Of a stretch of 64,000 nucleotides of DNA, positions 34,250 through 48,009 are shown piece by piece. The notes below the pieces were generated by a model. That model ran no database searches. It had not been told where the DNA came from and saw only the letters and a list, made by a program, of their open reading frames with translations. Source of the DNA: Doris montereyensis (lineage: Eukaryota > Mollusca > Gastropoda > Nudibranchia > Dorididae); contig JAXRKP010000559.1 of the NCBI GenBank assembly GCA_037039925.1, positions 58,501 through 122,500 on the forward strand, in the 5' to 3' direction. Position 1 is the stretch's first letter; every line of letters begins with the position of its first letter. Position numbers and translations under genes: made by a program.

Positions 34250-35719
34250 ATGCCTCTATTCTGACCTATTACTCTGATCAACCCACGCCATGTGAAACAG
34301 AGAAAGTCTATTAAATTCTAAAGGGGTGAAAGTGACAATTCATTTCCAAGTCTAACACACACTCGATATATTTCTTATAAAGAGATACAAAAACACACAG
34401 GAGCTCTATCTCAAACGCAGGCTGTGGACCCTCTGCAAAGTGGACAAAACCAAAGACTCTTATCTTCATATGACCAACGCAACTTCTGGACAGATGTCAA
34501 TTACTTTAGTAAGAAGCTCCACCCACAAGCAAGAAATAGTGATTGATACAAATAAAATATAGCAGTGGCCAATCACATTGCACACCTATGGTCAGCCTGA
34601 ATGGAGGGCAGAACTTCAGTCAATAGAAAGAAACCATGTGCAGGGTTGACCAATCAGGGAGAGCATTGTGTTGTTCATAGTTGATGGTTATGTTGTCAAA
34701 CGTCACATACGTCAAAAAACGTGTCCACAGTGAAAAACCACTGGATTGCATAACGGGTGGGGGCTGTTTGGGAGGAGGTGGATTCCTATTGAACTGTAAG
34801 AAGGGAACAGCCAAGAATACAAAAACGATGGCCACTCATGTCATTGTAAAGAAGAAGAGAGGGTGATACTAGTGATAGACATAGGGTAGGGAGGGAATTT
34901 TTAAAAGCATGGGAAGCATGTAGCTGAGGAGAGGTGTTATGTCTGGGATAGAGCGTGTTGTTGCAGCTGGGACACACTTGTGAAAGCAATACACCGGGCG
35001 GCCTGTTTCTCTCATCGTGGGAATCTGTTACCTATGCACATTGGACTCGGAGGGCAGTTGGACATTTCATCTAGTATAGTATCATAGTTCCACCATTTTA
35101 TTTAGATGTGAGAATGAAAATGATTCCTTTAGAAATAAAGATAAAAATGTTGTTCGTTGAAAATCTACTGCACAAAATTCAACACAGCCAGCCACGACTG
35201 GAGTAAAGCCTGACCATGAGGCCACGTGCCCACCCCCTCCCCCATATGTTACCTCATCTCTCTCTCCTCTCTATTCGTCTTTCTTTACCTTCCTCATTCT
35301 ATTTGTGTCTCCTTTCCTCCTTCTCTCTCCCTCCCAGCCTCTCTCTCCATCTCTCTTATAATTATGGCAGTTGTATTTCGTTTTCTTCTTTCTTTTGTTC
35401 ATTGTTGTTATGAGACTTGCACTGTTGATGAACATTATGCGATGGGTCATTGCACCAATGGCTCTATTAGTTTCGTTGAACAGAAAATCAACCTTTTGGT
35501 CGAAAACTCGCAAGTCCAGGCCCCCCCCCCCTCAAACAAGTACAATTTTCTCAAAACATTTCATAGTCAGTGAAGTGAGAGCTACAGGTCTTAAATCATT
35601 CATTTCAGATATTTTGTTCTTTTTAGGGTATGATTTTAGAACTTTTCCACATCAATGGATGTGATGATGATGGTATGACAAGATTAGTCCGACTCATGAA
35701 ATGTAAATATATGTACATG

Positions 35720-35753
<34 letters not shown>

Positions 35754-35760
35754 AAAATAT
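34250..35760. other. No gene established
   Basis: AT- and CT-rich sequence. Frames at 34620-34835 and 35226-35573 have no domain. A (TA)n tract ends near 35750. Confidence 0.35.
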
Positions 35761-35762
35761 GA

Positions 35763-35945
35763 CTTAACTGGGCAGAGCACATTCTAAGGATCTTTCCATT
35801 CAAACCGTCCGGGCCACATGCTTTTCTCGCATTCACCCTTTCAAACTGGCGTCTGACTTCATCTTCGTCAATAACAGTGACACTATTATCATCATCATCG
35901 TTATTGTAACCAACAAGTGGTCAATTTCAGAGGTGTCATCATTCC
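35763..35945 (-). mobile_element. LINE reverse-transcriptase fragment (CR1/Rex-like)
   Basis: The minus strand has an open stretch DNSVTVIDEDEVRRQFERVN then ARKACGPDGLNGKILRMCSA. The K-A-x-G-P-D-G motif marks the start of many non-LTR reverse transcriptases. Short and without context, so a relic. Confidence 0.8.
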
Positions 35946-36594
35946 GCAAAGCGTAGTATAACAAAGATTCAAATGATCTACATATATGCATTCAAATCCT
36001 CAGTTGCTACATGATGTATGTGTTTGTTTCTCTTTGGTAACTTAGTTTGGTATTTGAGTATATATATATATATATGTAATTTTAAGACCAAAATACAATA
36101 TCTCGATTGCAGCTAAACGAGATCTAGTCCGGCTGCACATACGGCACTTCATTTGATAACGGTAGTATACAGTCCAACCTGCCATAATGACCACCGGCAA
36201 TCGGACCCCCTTGCGTTTTTCGAATATTTTGTCTCCTCCATAGCAACCACCTAATTTGACCAACCAATCACCATCACAACCCGTCCTTATTGACAATAGG
36301 TACAGCCTTATATTATTTGCTCTACCCACTTCACACCTTGGGAAAGAGTACCACCATAGTCAGGTCCCAACCAAGGGGATATGATAAGGTTTATTTTGAA
36401 GGAGTGAGATGAAAAGTTGGGGCCTGGTTTTGTGGGGATAAAGACAGCACAAAAAGAAAGATTGCTCTCTTTTCTTTTCTCTCTCTCACACTTGTACAAA
36501 GTGACACAGTATGAACCTAAAGACATCAGAAAACAAGAAACTGACATTACAGTAGTAGCCGGCAAAGTGCATGATGTTTGGGAGCTTTAACCTT

Positions 36595-37120
36595 TAACCC
36601 GCTGAGCCATTTCGCTCCCTATGTAATCCCCAGTGCTAAAGTTTTTTTATGAAATTTGAGATTTTATATGTAAAAAATCATAACTTTGTTAAAGCACATG
36701 GTAAAGCAATGAAATTTTCAGGATGGCCAGAGGGATGGACAAGCTACATATATCAAACTGATTGAATATGCAAATTAGGTCACATGACAATGGTGTAAGC
36801 ACTTGTTCTTCGATAACCTGAGCTGCATTATATATCTGTTTTTTTCCTCCCTGATTGTATTACTTACAATATCAGGACAAAACAGCTTTGAAAAAAGCTG
36901 AGGCTTGTCTTCTGTCTCCATATCTGGATCAATTGTTATATTTTGGGGCCCTATCTGATTTGGATTAAAATCCAAGATCCATTCTCTTGGATTAATAGCT
37001 TCATCTTCACTTAAAATCTCCCAATTCCACTCATGATCACCAGTAACACGTCTCCTCCCAGAAATTAAAGCTCTACTTATATTAGTACTATTGCCACTGT
37101 CAACCGCTTCATCAATGATG
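36595..37120 (-). mobile_element. piggyBac transposase N-terminal fragment
   Basis: The minus-strand open stretch from about 37115 to 36775 includes SGRRRVTGDHEWNWEILSED, NPREWILDFNPNQIGPQ and KPQLFSKLFCPDIVSNTI followed by REEKNRY. The last part matches the beginning of the piggyBac transposase core (LFxxFFxxxxxxxIxxETNRYA in the family). The catalytic part is missing. TTAACCCGCTGAGCC at 36594-36608 may be the element's 3' end. Confidence 0.65.
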
Positions 37121-37265
37121 TTTTGATTTGAATGGTTCTGTTCCGTACAGAGAGTCAGTGCTGGTATCTACGGCTTCAAGAGGCAGACTATTCCACAGAC
37201 AAACAGTTGAAGGAAAGAAAGAGTTCTCTCTGTATATCGCACGTCTGTGTGTGTGAGGGAGTGAA
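37112..37265 (-). mobile_element. LINE polymerase C-terminal fragment
   Basis: The minus strand YRENSFFPSTVCLWNSLPLE followed by DSLYGTEPFKSKHH resembles the conserved tail of CR1/jockey-type polymerases (R-x-SFFP...WNSLP...SFK). Abuts the piggyBac fragment. Confidence 0.7.
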
Positions 37266-37665
37266 AGAGAGAGATATAAACTAAAGAGAGCGTGTCTGCT
37301 CAGTTCTTTGTCTGACATTGACATACACCTTGGCTCGAAGGCCTCACCAGACAAAGATATTGAAAGATGATTACATGCATGACTTGGGAGGACAAGCTGG
37401 ATGTCAATGATTTATATTTGTAGGCTATCATCACTTTAACTTCGAAGTTAAAGATATTGCACGTCTGTTTATTAGTTAAATTCTCTCTGTACTCATTTTA
37501 GCCATAACGCCGTGTCGTAGGGGAGTAAACCGTATCGGCTTAAATTGCACATTCTGCCATGTCCAGACTATAATGTGACTGTCGGGAAATATCAGTATGC
37601 ACTTACCCGAAGTGAGACAAAACCACCGTGCACTCAATAATTATATTATGTGTGTGTTAATGTTA

Positions 37666-37740
37666 GATCTAGAATCTAGATCTAGATCTAAATTTAATTT
37701 TGCTCACTAGATCTATATCTAGATCTAGAAAATCTAGCAA
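37666..37740. repeat. AGATCT/CTAGAT hexamer cluster
   Basis: Palindromic GATCTA repeated with interruptions. A similar cluster lies at 40950-41130, with short ones at 46598, 46712, 51645 and 56510. Confidence 0.85.
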
Positions 37741-38332
37741 GAAGTGAAGTCACTATCTCAAGTCAATCTCTAGTATCTAGCGAAAATTCAATAGTGTGCC
37801 CGTCTGCGGTAATTATGCCGTGAGTAATAGACCGAAATCTAGTTCTAGATCGAATATATACCTTGATAATGATAGACAAAGAAACTTTGTCACATTTCAG
37901 ATGTCAAACTGAAAGAATTTCGTTTGAGGTTCCCTCCTGGCAAGGTATGAGGCCCTAACAAACAGTAAATACCACTTTTGGATTTTTGATTTAAAGGCAA
38001 AGGAAATCTACTTCCGCCGGAGTCTAAAATTAAATGATCTCCGGTGTAACATAAATCTTTGTCGTCGATTTTTTTGTCTCAGTCACCGTTTTAACTTTCA
38101 TTACTAGTAAAACTGTGTTGTTATTTTAGGCATATTTCGATTATTTGCCAAGCAGAAATAAACTAATCTTATCTCATTTTTAAAAAATGTTTTGTATCAC
38201 TTCAAGTGTCACCCCGCCCTGTGTCTCTGTGTCGTGTTGTGATGTGGTAGATTGCATCGTGTGCGCTTAAGCTTATGAACATCAGGCCTATGGAATATAT
38301 TTCGTCGGGGTGCGGGACGGCTCCTAATAATG

Positions 38333-38732
<400 letters not shown>

Positions 38733-38859
38733 TGCCTGCGATACACGAAATTTCTTATTGTTATTGATACTCACTCCTGCTGCCAAGGGGTCCCTGGGGA
38801 ACTTGCAGCTTTCACACGCTTTCGATGATGATGATACTCACTCCTTCATTTCCGGTCTG

Positions 38860-40780
<1,921 letters not shown>

Positions 40781-40949
40781 AGTACATCGTACGCTTGATA
40801 GTCGAATGGGGGTCATGTGTGACGTCATGGAACTACCGGGTTGCTAAGAAATATAGAATTGCACCTCGATGCCTCGATGTCTAGGCATAATAATGCGCCT
40901 ATTTAGCCTTATCGTTTGAGCGTGGAACACCGGTGATTGAATACTGACT

Positions 40950-41130
40950 TAGATATATATTCTAAGCCAGATTCTAGATCTATGTTCTAAGCTAGATTTA
41001 AATCTAGATCTGTTGTTGAACCATTGAACCCGATAAACGACTAAAGCAGTTTCTAGATTCTAACGAGATCTAGATCTAGATCTAGATATATATCTAGATT
41101 TAGATCTAGATCTAGATCTAGGCTGTCATC
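40950..41130. repeat. AGATCT/CTAGAT hexamer cluster
   Basis: Dense TCTAGATC words, the longest near 41070-41125. Composition differs sharply from the flanks. Confidence 0.85.
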
Positions 41131-41309
41131 GTCATCATGGACAATAATCTTACACCATCAACATCATCATCATGTCATTGTGCGTGTGATGGACGTTCGT
41201 GGACTGATTTTGTACAATTAAAGGTAAGTTCTTGTACGTCACACATGACCCCGATTGGACTATCAAGCGTACGAAAAAAAATCTCGCCACCCGGAGTGTA
41301 ACATTCTTG

Positions 41310-41312
<3 letters not shown>

Positions 41313-41404
<92 letters not shown>
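41313..41404. repeat. (CA)n then (TA)n microsatellite
   Basis: CA run at 41313-41342 followed immediately by a TA run to 41404. Preceded by CACCCGGAGTGTAACATTCT, an end of the 340-bp repeat family. Confidence 0.97.
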
Positions 41405-41407
<3 letters not shown>

Positions 41408-41503
41408 GTGTGTGTTTGTGTTTATTATATTAACTGAGAGACGATCGTAGGTCTTATTTGAATTGACAGACAGACAGATAGACAGACAGAGGAAAAGACA
41501 CAA

Positions 41504-41880
<377 letters not shown>

Positions 41881-41969
41881 GGGAGACAACCAACCAGACA
41901 TACGGACAGGTATACAGGTAGACAGACAGAGACAGACAGACAGTTGTGGGTCCATGCGTCACACTAATT

Positions 41970-42940
41970 ACTAATTATAAACAAAAGAAGAAGAAAAGAA
42001 CAACAACCAAAGCTCTCTACACAGTTTTTGTTGTTCATGTGAATGTGGTCATCTATGTTGATTTTTATTCATTTTCACTCGGCATTTACTAGTTACGGGT
42101 TGACATAATTTGGCATAAAAAGTACTACTCCAAAACAACATTACACACCTAGAAAACTAGAATAATGTACGAAAAGCATCACAGCACAACGCTATTTGAT
42201 CAGAATAACATGCTACGAAAGTGAACATTGCATTTGAAGAGACGGGACAAATATGTGACGTTTCAAGTTTAACCCGAATATTGGACGTACATTATGAATA
42301 AAGGGGATAACACATAATCATAGAGTGATAGAGAGTCACTAAATAGAGTGTTGTGCAAGGACTAATAACAGAAATTAAAGAAAGCGATGAAATACGCGAA
42401 AAGTAGACTTTAGAAGTCAGAGTAAAGAGAAGAGAAGAAAAGTAGACTGGAAAATACAATTAAAATTAAGTGAATAAGGGTTTGCTTGTTACAAAATGAA
42501 AGTGGCTGTGATCTCGAAACAGCAAGATAAAAAACAAATAAAAAAGTAAAAAGGAAATATATAGACCACCCAGAAGCGCCCACGACCGCCCACATGAGTA
42601 AGAGAAAAGACAAAACGAAAGGCACAAGGTGTAGGCAAAATATGAAAGAAAAGAAGAAATAGAAAGTGAAAACATAGCGAAGTAACGTCTTTATTCTGAA
42701 AAGATAAGAGGAGTACTTGCTATATTACTTTAACAGGAAAGAGAAATAATAGGGGTAAAACAAGAGAGAACTCTTACAAGGCATAGTAATAATATTATAG
42801 CCAGCGTTTATAATTCCTACAAGACAAAAATTATAGAAGAGGCCTATACCGGAGACGATGGTGGATTATGATTTACATTTGTAATAAAACTGGGTCTCCT
42901 GGCACTTTGATTTTGATTAACTCAGAAACCACTGTACTGA
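41970..42940. other. AT-rich sequence, no gene seen
   Basis: Purine-rich on the plus strand (AGAAAAG words). The minus frames at 42410-42675 are compositional. Confidence 0.4.
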
Positions 42941-42946
42941 GTGTTG

Positions 42947-42992
42947 CGACGGTGACCGAGTGGTTAGGTACCGGGCTTGGGACTCGATACAC
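42947..42992 (+). repeat. tRNA-like SINE head remnant
   Basis: GTGACCGAGTGGTTAGGTAC then CGGGCTTGGGACTCGATAC resembles the D-arm and anticodon-arm half of a Ser/Leu-type tRNA (A box TGACCGAGTGG). No B box follows, so degraded. Confidence 0.45.
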
Positions 42993-43454
42993 AATTCTAA
43001 GCTTCATCAATGAGTTCAACATGGTGAAATTAGAGGGAACAAATTGTGAAAGCCACTTTTCAAAATTTAGTTGCTAGCGGAAACGGCCGCCATCTTGAAT
43101 TCTTTGTGTGAAAAATTAGATCATCGTTGGTAAATTTTCAAAAACTAAGTGGTCCTACGGTTTTCAAGTTAGAGGTTTATAATTCTGCATATATAAAAAC
43201 TTCAAATCAATATTCTGAAGCTCTCGCATTGTTTTTTTTATACCTTGTATATGTTGAGGTTTTCACATGTGTTGAAACATTGTGGCTTGAAGGAAACTAA
43301 TTTCTCTCAATTTTCAATAAAAATCATGAATTTTTCATAAAATACAAATATATCGAAAATCCCAACGTAAATCTCTTAATAATGGTATAAATCAATTATG
43401 CCAAATTTCAAAGGAATCCGTTAAAATTGAGAACTACTTAGGCAAAACAGTCAA

Positions 43455-43600
43455 TTTTGAGAAATCGTTTTTGAAACTATATTTTCCATTATTTGAATGT
43501 TTTTTCGCATATAAACCCAGAAAAGAGTTCTGTAAAACATCATAGAACCTTGAAAAGTTCTCAACGACTTCTTATCGACCACGTTTTAACTACCCCGGCT
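43455..43600. repeat. Dispersed repeat shared with 8577-8720
   Basis: Same order of blocks as described for 8577-8720. Ends just before the 69-bp array. Confidence 0.6.
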
Positions 43601-43615
43601 CTCTAAAGAGCTATC

Positions 43616-43920
43616 TTGTTGACGTCTTGTGTGTGTTTTATTTTGGTGTCGTTAGTCTGGTTACCGTGGCTGTTGGTAGACCTATGTTGTGGACGTTTTT
43701 TGTGTTTTATTTTGGTGTCGTTAGTCTGGTTACCGTGGCTGTTAGTAAACCTATGTTGTGGACGTTTTTTGTGTTTTATTTTGGTGTCCTTAGTCTGGTT
43801 ACGGTGGCTGTTAGTAGACCTATGTTGTGGACGTTTTTTTGTGTTTTATTTTCGTGTTGTTTGTCTGGTTACGGTGGTTGTTGGTAAACCTATTTTGTTG
43901 ACGTTTTTTTTTTGTGCCGA
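43616..43920. repeat. 69-bp tandem array, left block
   Basis: Four-plus units spaced 69 bp (AGACCTATGTTGTGGACGTT, then TTTATTTTGGTGTCGTTAGT and CTGGTTACCGTGGCTG). As 69 is 3 x 23, frames stay open and spell 23-residue hydrophobic repeats (43616-44068). Judged non-coding by analogy with the second block. Confidence 0.85.
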
Positions 43921-44154
43921 CGTATTTTTATTATTATTTCTAATTTTGCTTTTTTTGTTCGTTTTTGTGTGTGTTTCTTTTCTATCTTTATTATTGTGTT
44001 TAGTCTACAGCAAATTCAAAACAGTTTACCTAAGAAAGAGAGATTCGTGTATTCCGAGAGTTCTCTAACAGGTATGTGGATGTTTTGTAGGGATGCATGG
44101 ACAATAATCGATAAGATATCTTAAAGATACATAATCCTAATGACATTATTATAC

Positions 44155-45020
44155 AAGAGGGACAAGTCATGGGATCCAAAACTTGACATTCAAAAAGTGA
44201 CAGTTTTTTCTTTTGTAAATCTGAGGTTATTTTCAAACGAGATGCAATGCTTGGATAATCATGCGTTTAAGATAGGACAGAAATATCAGGAATAATACTC
44301 CATTTCAATAACATATTTTCTCGTCTCGCCAAGATCGCAGGTGTCTTCGTTGCATGTTTGCACAGGATATGTTATCTTCACTGTTCTTGCGATGAAATTA
44401 AGTATTATTGTGTTTTTCACACAATATTCAATGATAAAATCCTCTGTTTCCGCAAGAATGAAGTGTGATCTTTGTAGATATCCAATACAAGGTCCGTTTA
44501 GCTGTTGTGGCGTTCGGGCTGTGTGACAGTGACACGCAATCATGTGTCTTTCTTGATTTTGGATATCTGCATGTGGATTTCGCTGCTGTCAAATTGGTCA
44601 ATCTTGTCACTACGGCCTGCGTGATTACCTATGTGTTGCTGATGTTCGATGGAGTGAGTAACAGTAATATCTCGTGAGCTTGTGTTTTCCTCAAGGTTTT
44701 CACTGTCTGATGTGTGCTGGCTCTCGATGTGTGTGTCCTCAGTGTCGGACGTGTCACTTTCGCTTTCTGGACCTTCTTGTTCTGTTGTGCTGTTGTGATT
44801 CTCTATTTAAAATCTAGTCTGTTTGATAGCTTTGTGGTCTGGGCATGTTCATGTGTGTTAGTCCTGGGCAATGTTTTTTTCAATGTCACCGCATTTGATT
44901 GTGTTGGTCCCTTGTAATGTGTTGACTTTCTTGCTTCTTGCACACATCTTGATTTAACAAATTCTTTTTCAACATTTTCTTTCGTTGAGTTATCAGTGGC
45001 TGGTATTTCAGCTAGCACAC
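44155..45020 (-). pseudogene. Broken paralogue of the unknown gene at 49552-50124
   Basis: Across shifted minus frames it reads QISKIKKDT, VTQPERHNS and HFILAETEDFIIEYCV. These are collinear with EISKIGKDI, ITQPDRNND and HAILAETDDLLIEYCV of the 49.5 kb frame. The DNA downstream also matches (ACAAGTCATGGGATCC versus ACAAGTCATGGGCTCC, and GTTTAAGATAGG versus GTTTAAGATGGG). Multiple frameshifts and at least one stop, so probably dead. Confidence 0.7.
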
Positions 45021-45056
45021 TGTGTGAAATGAGAGCGATGTCTTGACTCTGTTGTT

Positions 45057-45600
45057 TGTCTGGTTACGGTGGCTGTCGGTAGACCTATCTTGTTGACGTT
45101 TTTTGTATGTTTTATTTTGGTGTAATTTGTCTGGTTATGGCGGCTGTTGGTAGACCTATGTTGTGGACGTTTTTTGTGTTTTATTTTGGTGTTGTTTGTC
45201 TGGTTATGGTGGCTGTTGGTAGACCTATCTTGTTGACGTCTTTTGTGTGTTTTATTTTGGTGTTGTTTGTCTGGTTATGGTGGCTGTTGGTAGACCTATC
45301 TTGTTGACGTGTTTTTGTATGTTTTATTTTGGTGTTGTTTGTCTGGTTATGGTGGCTGTTGGTAGACCTATGTTGTTGACGTTTTTTGTGTGTTTTATTT
45401 TGGTGTTGTTTGTCTGGTTACGGTGATTGTTGGTAGACCTATCTTGTTGACGTGTTTTTGTATGTTTTATTTTGGTGTAGTTTGTCTGGTTATGGTTGCA
45501 GTTGGTAGACCTATGTTGTTGACGTTTTTTGTGTGTTTTATTTTGGTGTTGTTTGTCTGGTTACTGTGGTTGTTGGTAGACCTATCTTGTTGACGGGGTT
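45057..45600. repeat. 69-73 bp tandem array, right block
   Basis: Eight units spaced 69-73 bp: GTTGTTTGTCTGGTTATGG, TGGCTGTTGGTAGACCTAT, YTTGTTGACGTTTTTTGTGT. Same family as 43616-43920. Spacings not divisible by three shift the frame between units, arguing against coding. Confidence 0.88.
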
Positions 45601-46125
45601 TTTTTGTGCCCACGTTTTGGTTTCTTTGGTTGTTATAAATCTCTTTGATTCCGGAATGTTTTCACAAGTCTGCCGGAATTAAATTTTTGTGCGCGAAAAA
45701 TGCTCGAACAAGCCTAAAGTAACCACCCCTAACATACCTCAAAAATTAACAAAGATACAACTATTATGCATCAGAATGTTCATAATTCAGTGCATAATAT
45801 TTCTATGATTGATTTATGCCTATGGAATAGACATGAGGCATGTAACATGCAAAAAAAGTTGGAGGGTTAGAAGAGCAGTAGCGAAAATAAAACATGTATT
45901 TTGATGTTTGCTCACATGACAGAGGTAATTCACTTGAGAAGTGAGTTCATGGGGTCTATATCATCAAAGGTGAAGTAAATCCAAATCAGGAGAAAGTTAC
46001 AAAAGTGAAATATCTTGAAAACTAAGAAAGTTATGATTTTCTTTGTCGAGCCAATCAATCCATACAAAACACCTGAAAAATAGTGGTCAGGAAAACAAGG
46101 AAAAAAGTAATAAAAATATATATAT

Positions 46126-46129
46126 AACA

Positions 46130-46191
<62 letters not shown>

Positions 46192-46199
46192 TATATTAT
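46126..46199. repeat. (TA)n microsatellite
   Basis: TA run with few interruptions, adjoining the piggyBac relic. Confidence 0.95.
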
Positions 46200-46201
46200 A
46201 T

Positions 46202-46853
46202 CTATGTACAAAGCAAGGGTAAGACAAATTTACAAGTGAGGGTCAGTATGCCATCTCTCAAACAATGTTTTGGATGTAGGTGTGACATATCAGGGCATCC
46301 CTTGCATATAAAATTGGTGCATGTGACGTTTGTGGGTGTGCTGCATACCCGACAACGCCTGTCGTTAGGAATATATGAAACCAGGTGAGTGGCTCCTTCA
46401 ATGCGCTGAATAGGGTTAGAATCACACACATCGTCCGTGATAAGGACCCGGTAGCAGTCCAACACTGTTGAGGTTTCATTTATGAGAGCATTGACCCCTG
46501 GCTGCTTCCCATCTTTTGGCATAAATCTGAGAGTGCTGAAAGTCTCGTTATTCAATAAATCTTATCTACTTCTTTCTGTCCATTCTGATACTGATGGGGT
46601 AGATCTAGATCTAGCAGATCCAGAGCTAGCTTGCACTCTAGGCCTCTTACTTTGACTATGACCTGGTTGGAGTGACGTCCCCCCTTTCACTTTCTCATCA
46701 CTGGAACTAATCTAGATCTAGATAATGGCCCAGTAAACTCTAAATCGAGGTCCTAGCTCCACTTATTTCTTCCTCTTCCTCACTAGAACTACTACTTTCA
46801 CTTTTTGCATTCAATGTTTCAAATAAACGAGCTGCCTGAAGCGCTGTTAGTCT
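46202..46853 (-). mobile_element. piggyBac-derived relic lacking the DDE core
   Basis: The right part (46770-46853, read minus) is LTALQAARLFETLNA followed by Ser/Glu-rich SESSSSSEEEEE, like piggyBac transposase N-termini. The left part (46202-46555) ends with RRCRVCS, NFICKGC and HLHPKHC, a CxxC...CxxC...H..C pattern fitting the C-terminal zinc domain. The intervening catalytic region is absent or unrecognisable, and stops interrupt the join. I infer a deletion derivative. Confidence 0.5.
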
Positions 46854-47057
46854 TTTATAAAATCACAGAATACAATGTAAACACACACAAATTTGCAGAA
46901 AATTCCGATAAAAATTGACGTTTTTTTTTTTACAAAACAACAATCAACTGGTGTAAATCAACAAGCTCAGATATTCTAGTTTCGATATTAGCGTAGGGGA
47001 AATAATTAAAATGTTTCACTGGACTTCGGAACGAAACAAACATAGGGCTATCGGCCG

Positions 47058-47118
47058 AACGCTGGGAGCGTTGTTTCGAAAAACGCACGTTCCCAAACAA
47101 CGCTCTGAGCGTTGTTCC
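47058..47118. repeat. Imperfect hairpin
   Basis: CGCTGGGAGCGTTGTTT and AAACAACGCTCTGAGCG, 15 of 17 bases complementary, with a loop of about 20 nt. Confidence 0.7.
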
Positions 47119-47130
47119 GGAAACAAAGAA

Positions 47131-47475
47131 AAGTCTATTGTAGTATCATCTAATAGTAAAAGTAGGATCGCCCACGCTCTTATGTAGTCTAGAAAAAACA
47201 TCGACAGAACACCCGTAAGTCAAAATGGATTAGCCTAGCATATAACACTCGGCTGTGACGGTATAATGAGTTGTGTTTTACACAGGTTTTACAATATTTA
47301 TCAAGGAACCTTCCTGTCAAATCAACTTCAAACGAGGTATTTCATTGTTTTTGTATAGTGTCACTTCCGATGTAAAAAAGCTGTCGGAAAGGGAGAGTAT
47401 CGGTTTAACCCGGGGGGGGGCGGTATAACGAGGATTGAGTATATATACTCAAGAGTCAAAGTAAGCTAAGTGTAC
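47131..47475. repeat. Direct repeat copy A, Tigger-like end
   Basis: About 340 bp repeated at 47653-48002 (TAAAAGTAGGATCGCCCA, CTTATGTAGTCTAGAAAAA, AATGGATTAGCCTAG, TTTCATTGTTTTTGTATAG). Ends GGTATAACGAGGATTGAGTA, which read inward resembles Tigger/pogo termini (ACTCAATCCTCGTTATACC). Confidence 0.75.
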
Positions 47476-47652
47476 CTTTTTACGGGGGGGGGGGAGGGTC
47501 CTGAGAAGGCCATTTTGCCCGAAATCGGACAAATCTAGTTTATTGTACCATTGAACGTAGACGTTCATTCCCTTCACTTTGATACCATAACATGAGCGCA
47601 GTATCGATTCTGTGAACTTTTATATTGAGGCAATATAGGCCTACTGCATGGG

Positions 47653-48002
47653 AAAAGGCTATTGTAGTATTATATTATAGTAAAAGTAGGATCGCCCAGT
47701 TTCTTATGTAGTCTAGAAAAACTGTCAACAGGAACATCCCTAACTTAAAATGGATTAGCCTAGGTTATGACACTGCTGTAACGGTATAACAAGTTGTATT
47801 TTATAATATTTATCAAGGAACGTTCCTGCCAAGTCATTGGCGGATGATGAATGGCAGTATAACGAGATATTTCATTGTTTTTGTATAGCTTCAAATCCGT
47901 TCAAAGGTGAAAAACTGGCGGTAAGGGAGCATGGCGGTATAACGGGGAGGGGTATAACGAGGTTTGAGTATATATACTCAAGTGAAAAGTAAGTGTACTC
48001 TT
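47653..48002. repeat. Direct repeat copy B
   Basis: Second copy of the unit at 47131. Also ends GGTATAACGAGGTTTGAGTA followed by the palindrome TTGAGTATATATACTCAA. The two copies are separated by about 175 bp with poly-G. Confidence 0.75.
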
Positions 48003-48009
48003 TTAAAGA

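Noticed and set aside
36160..36300. Another Tigger-like element starting CAGTCCAACCTGCCATAA
   Set aside because: One terminus-like end only; no partner end found nearby.
43616..44068. A 150-residue hydrophobic repeat protein
   Set aside because: The same array at 45.1-45.6 kb has non-triplet spacing, so the open frame is probably accidental.
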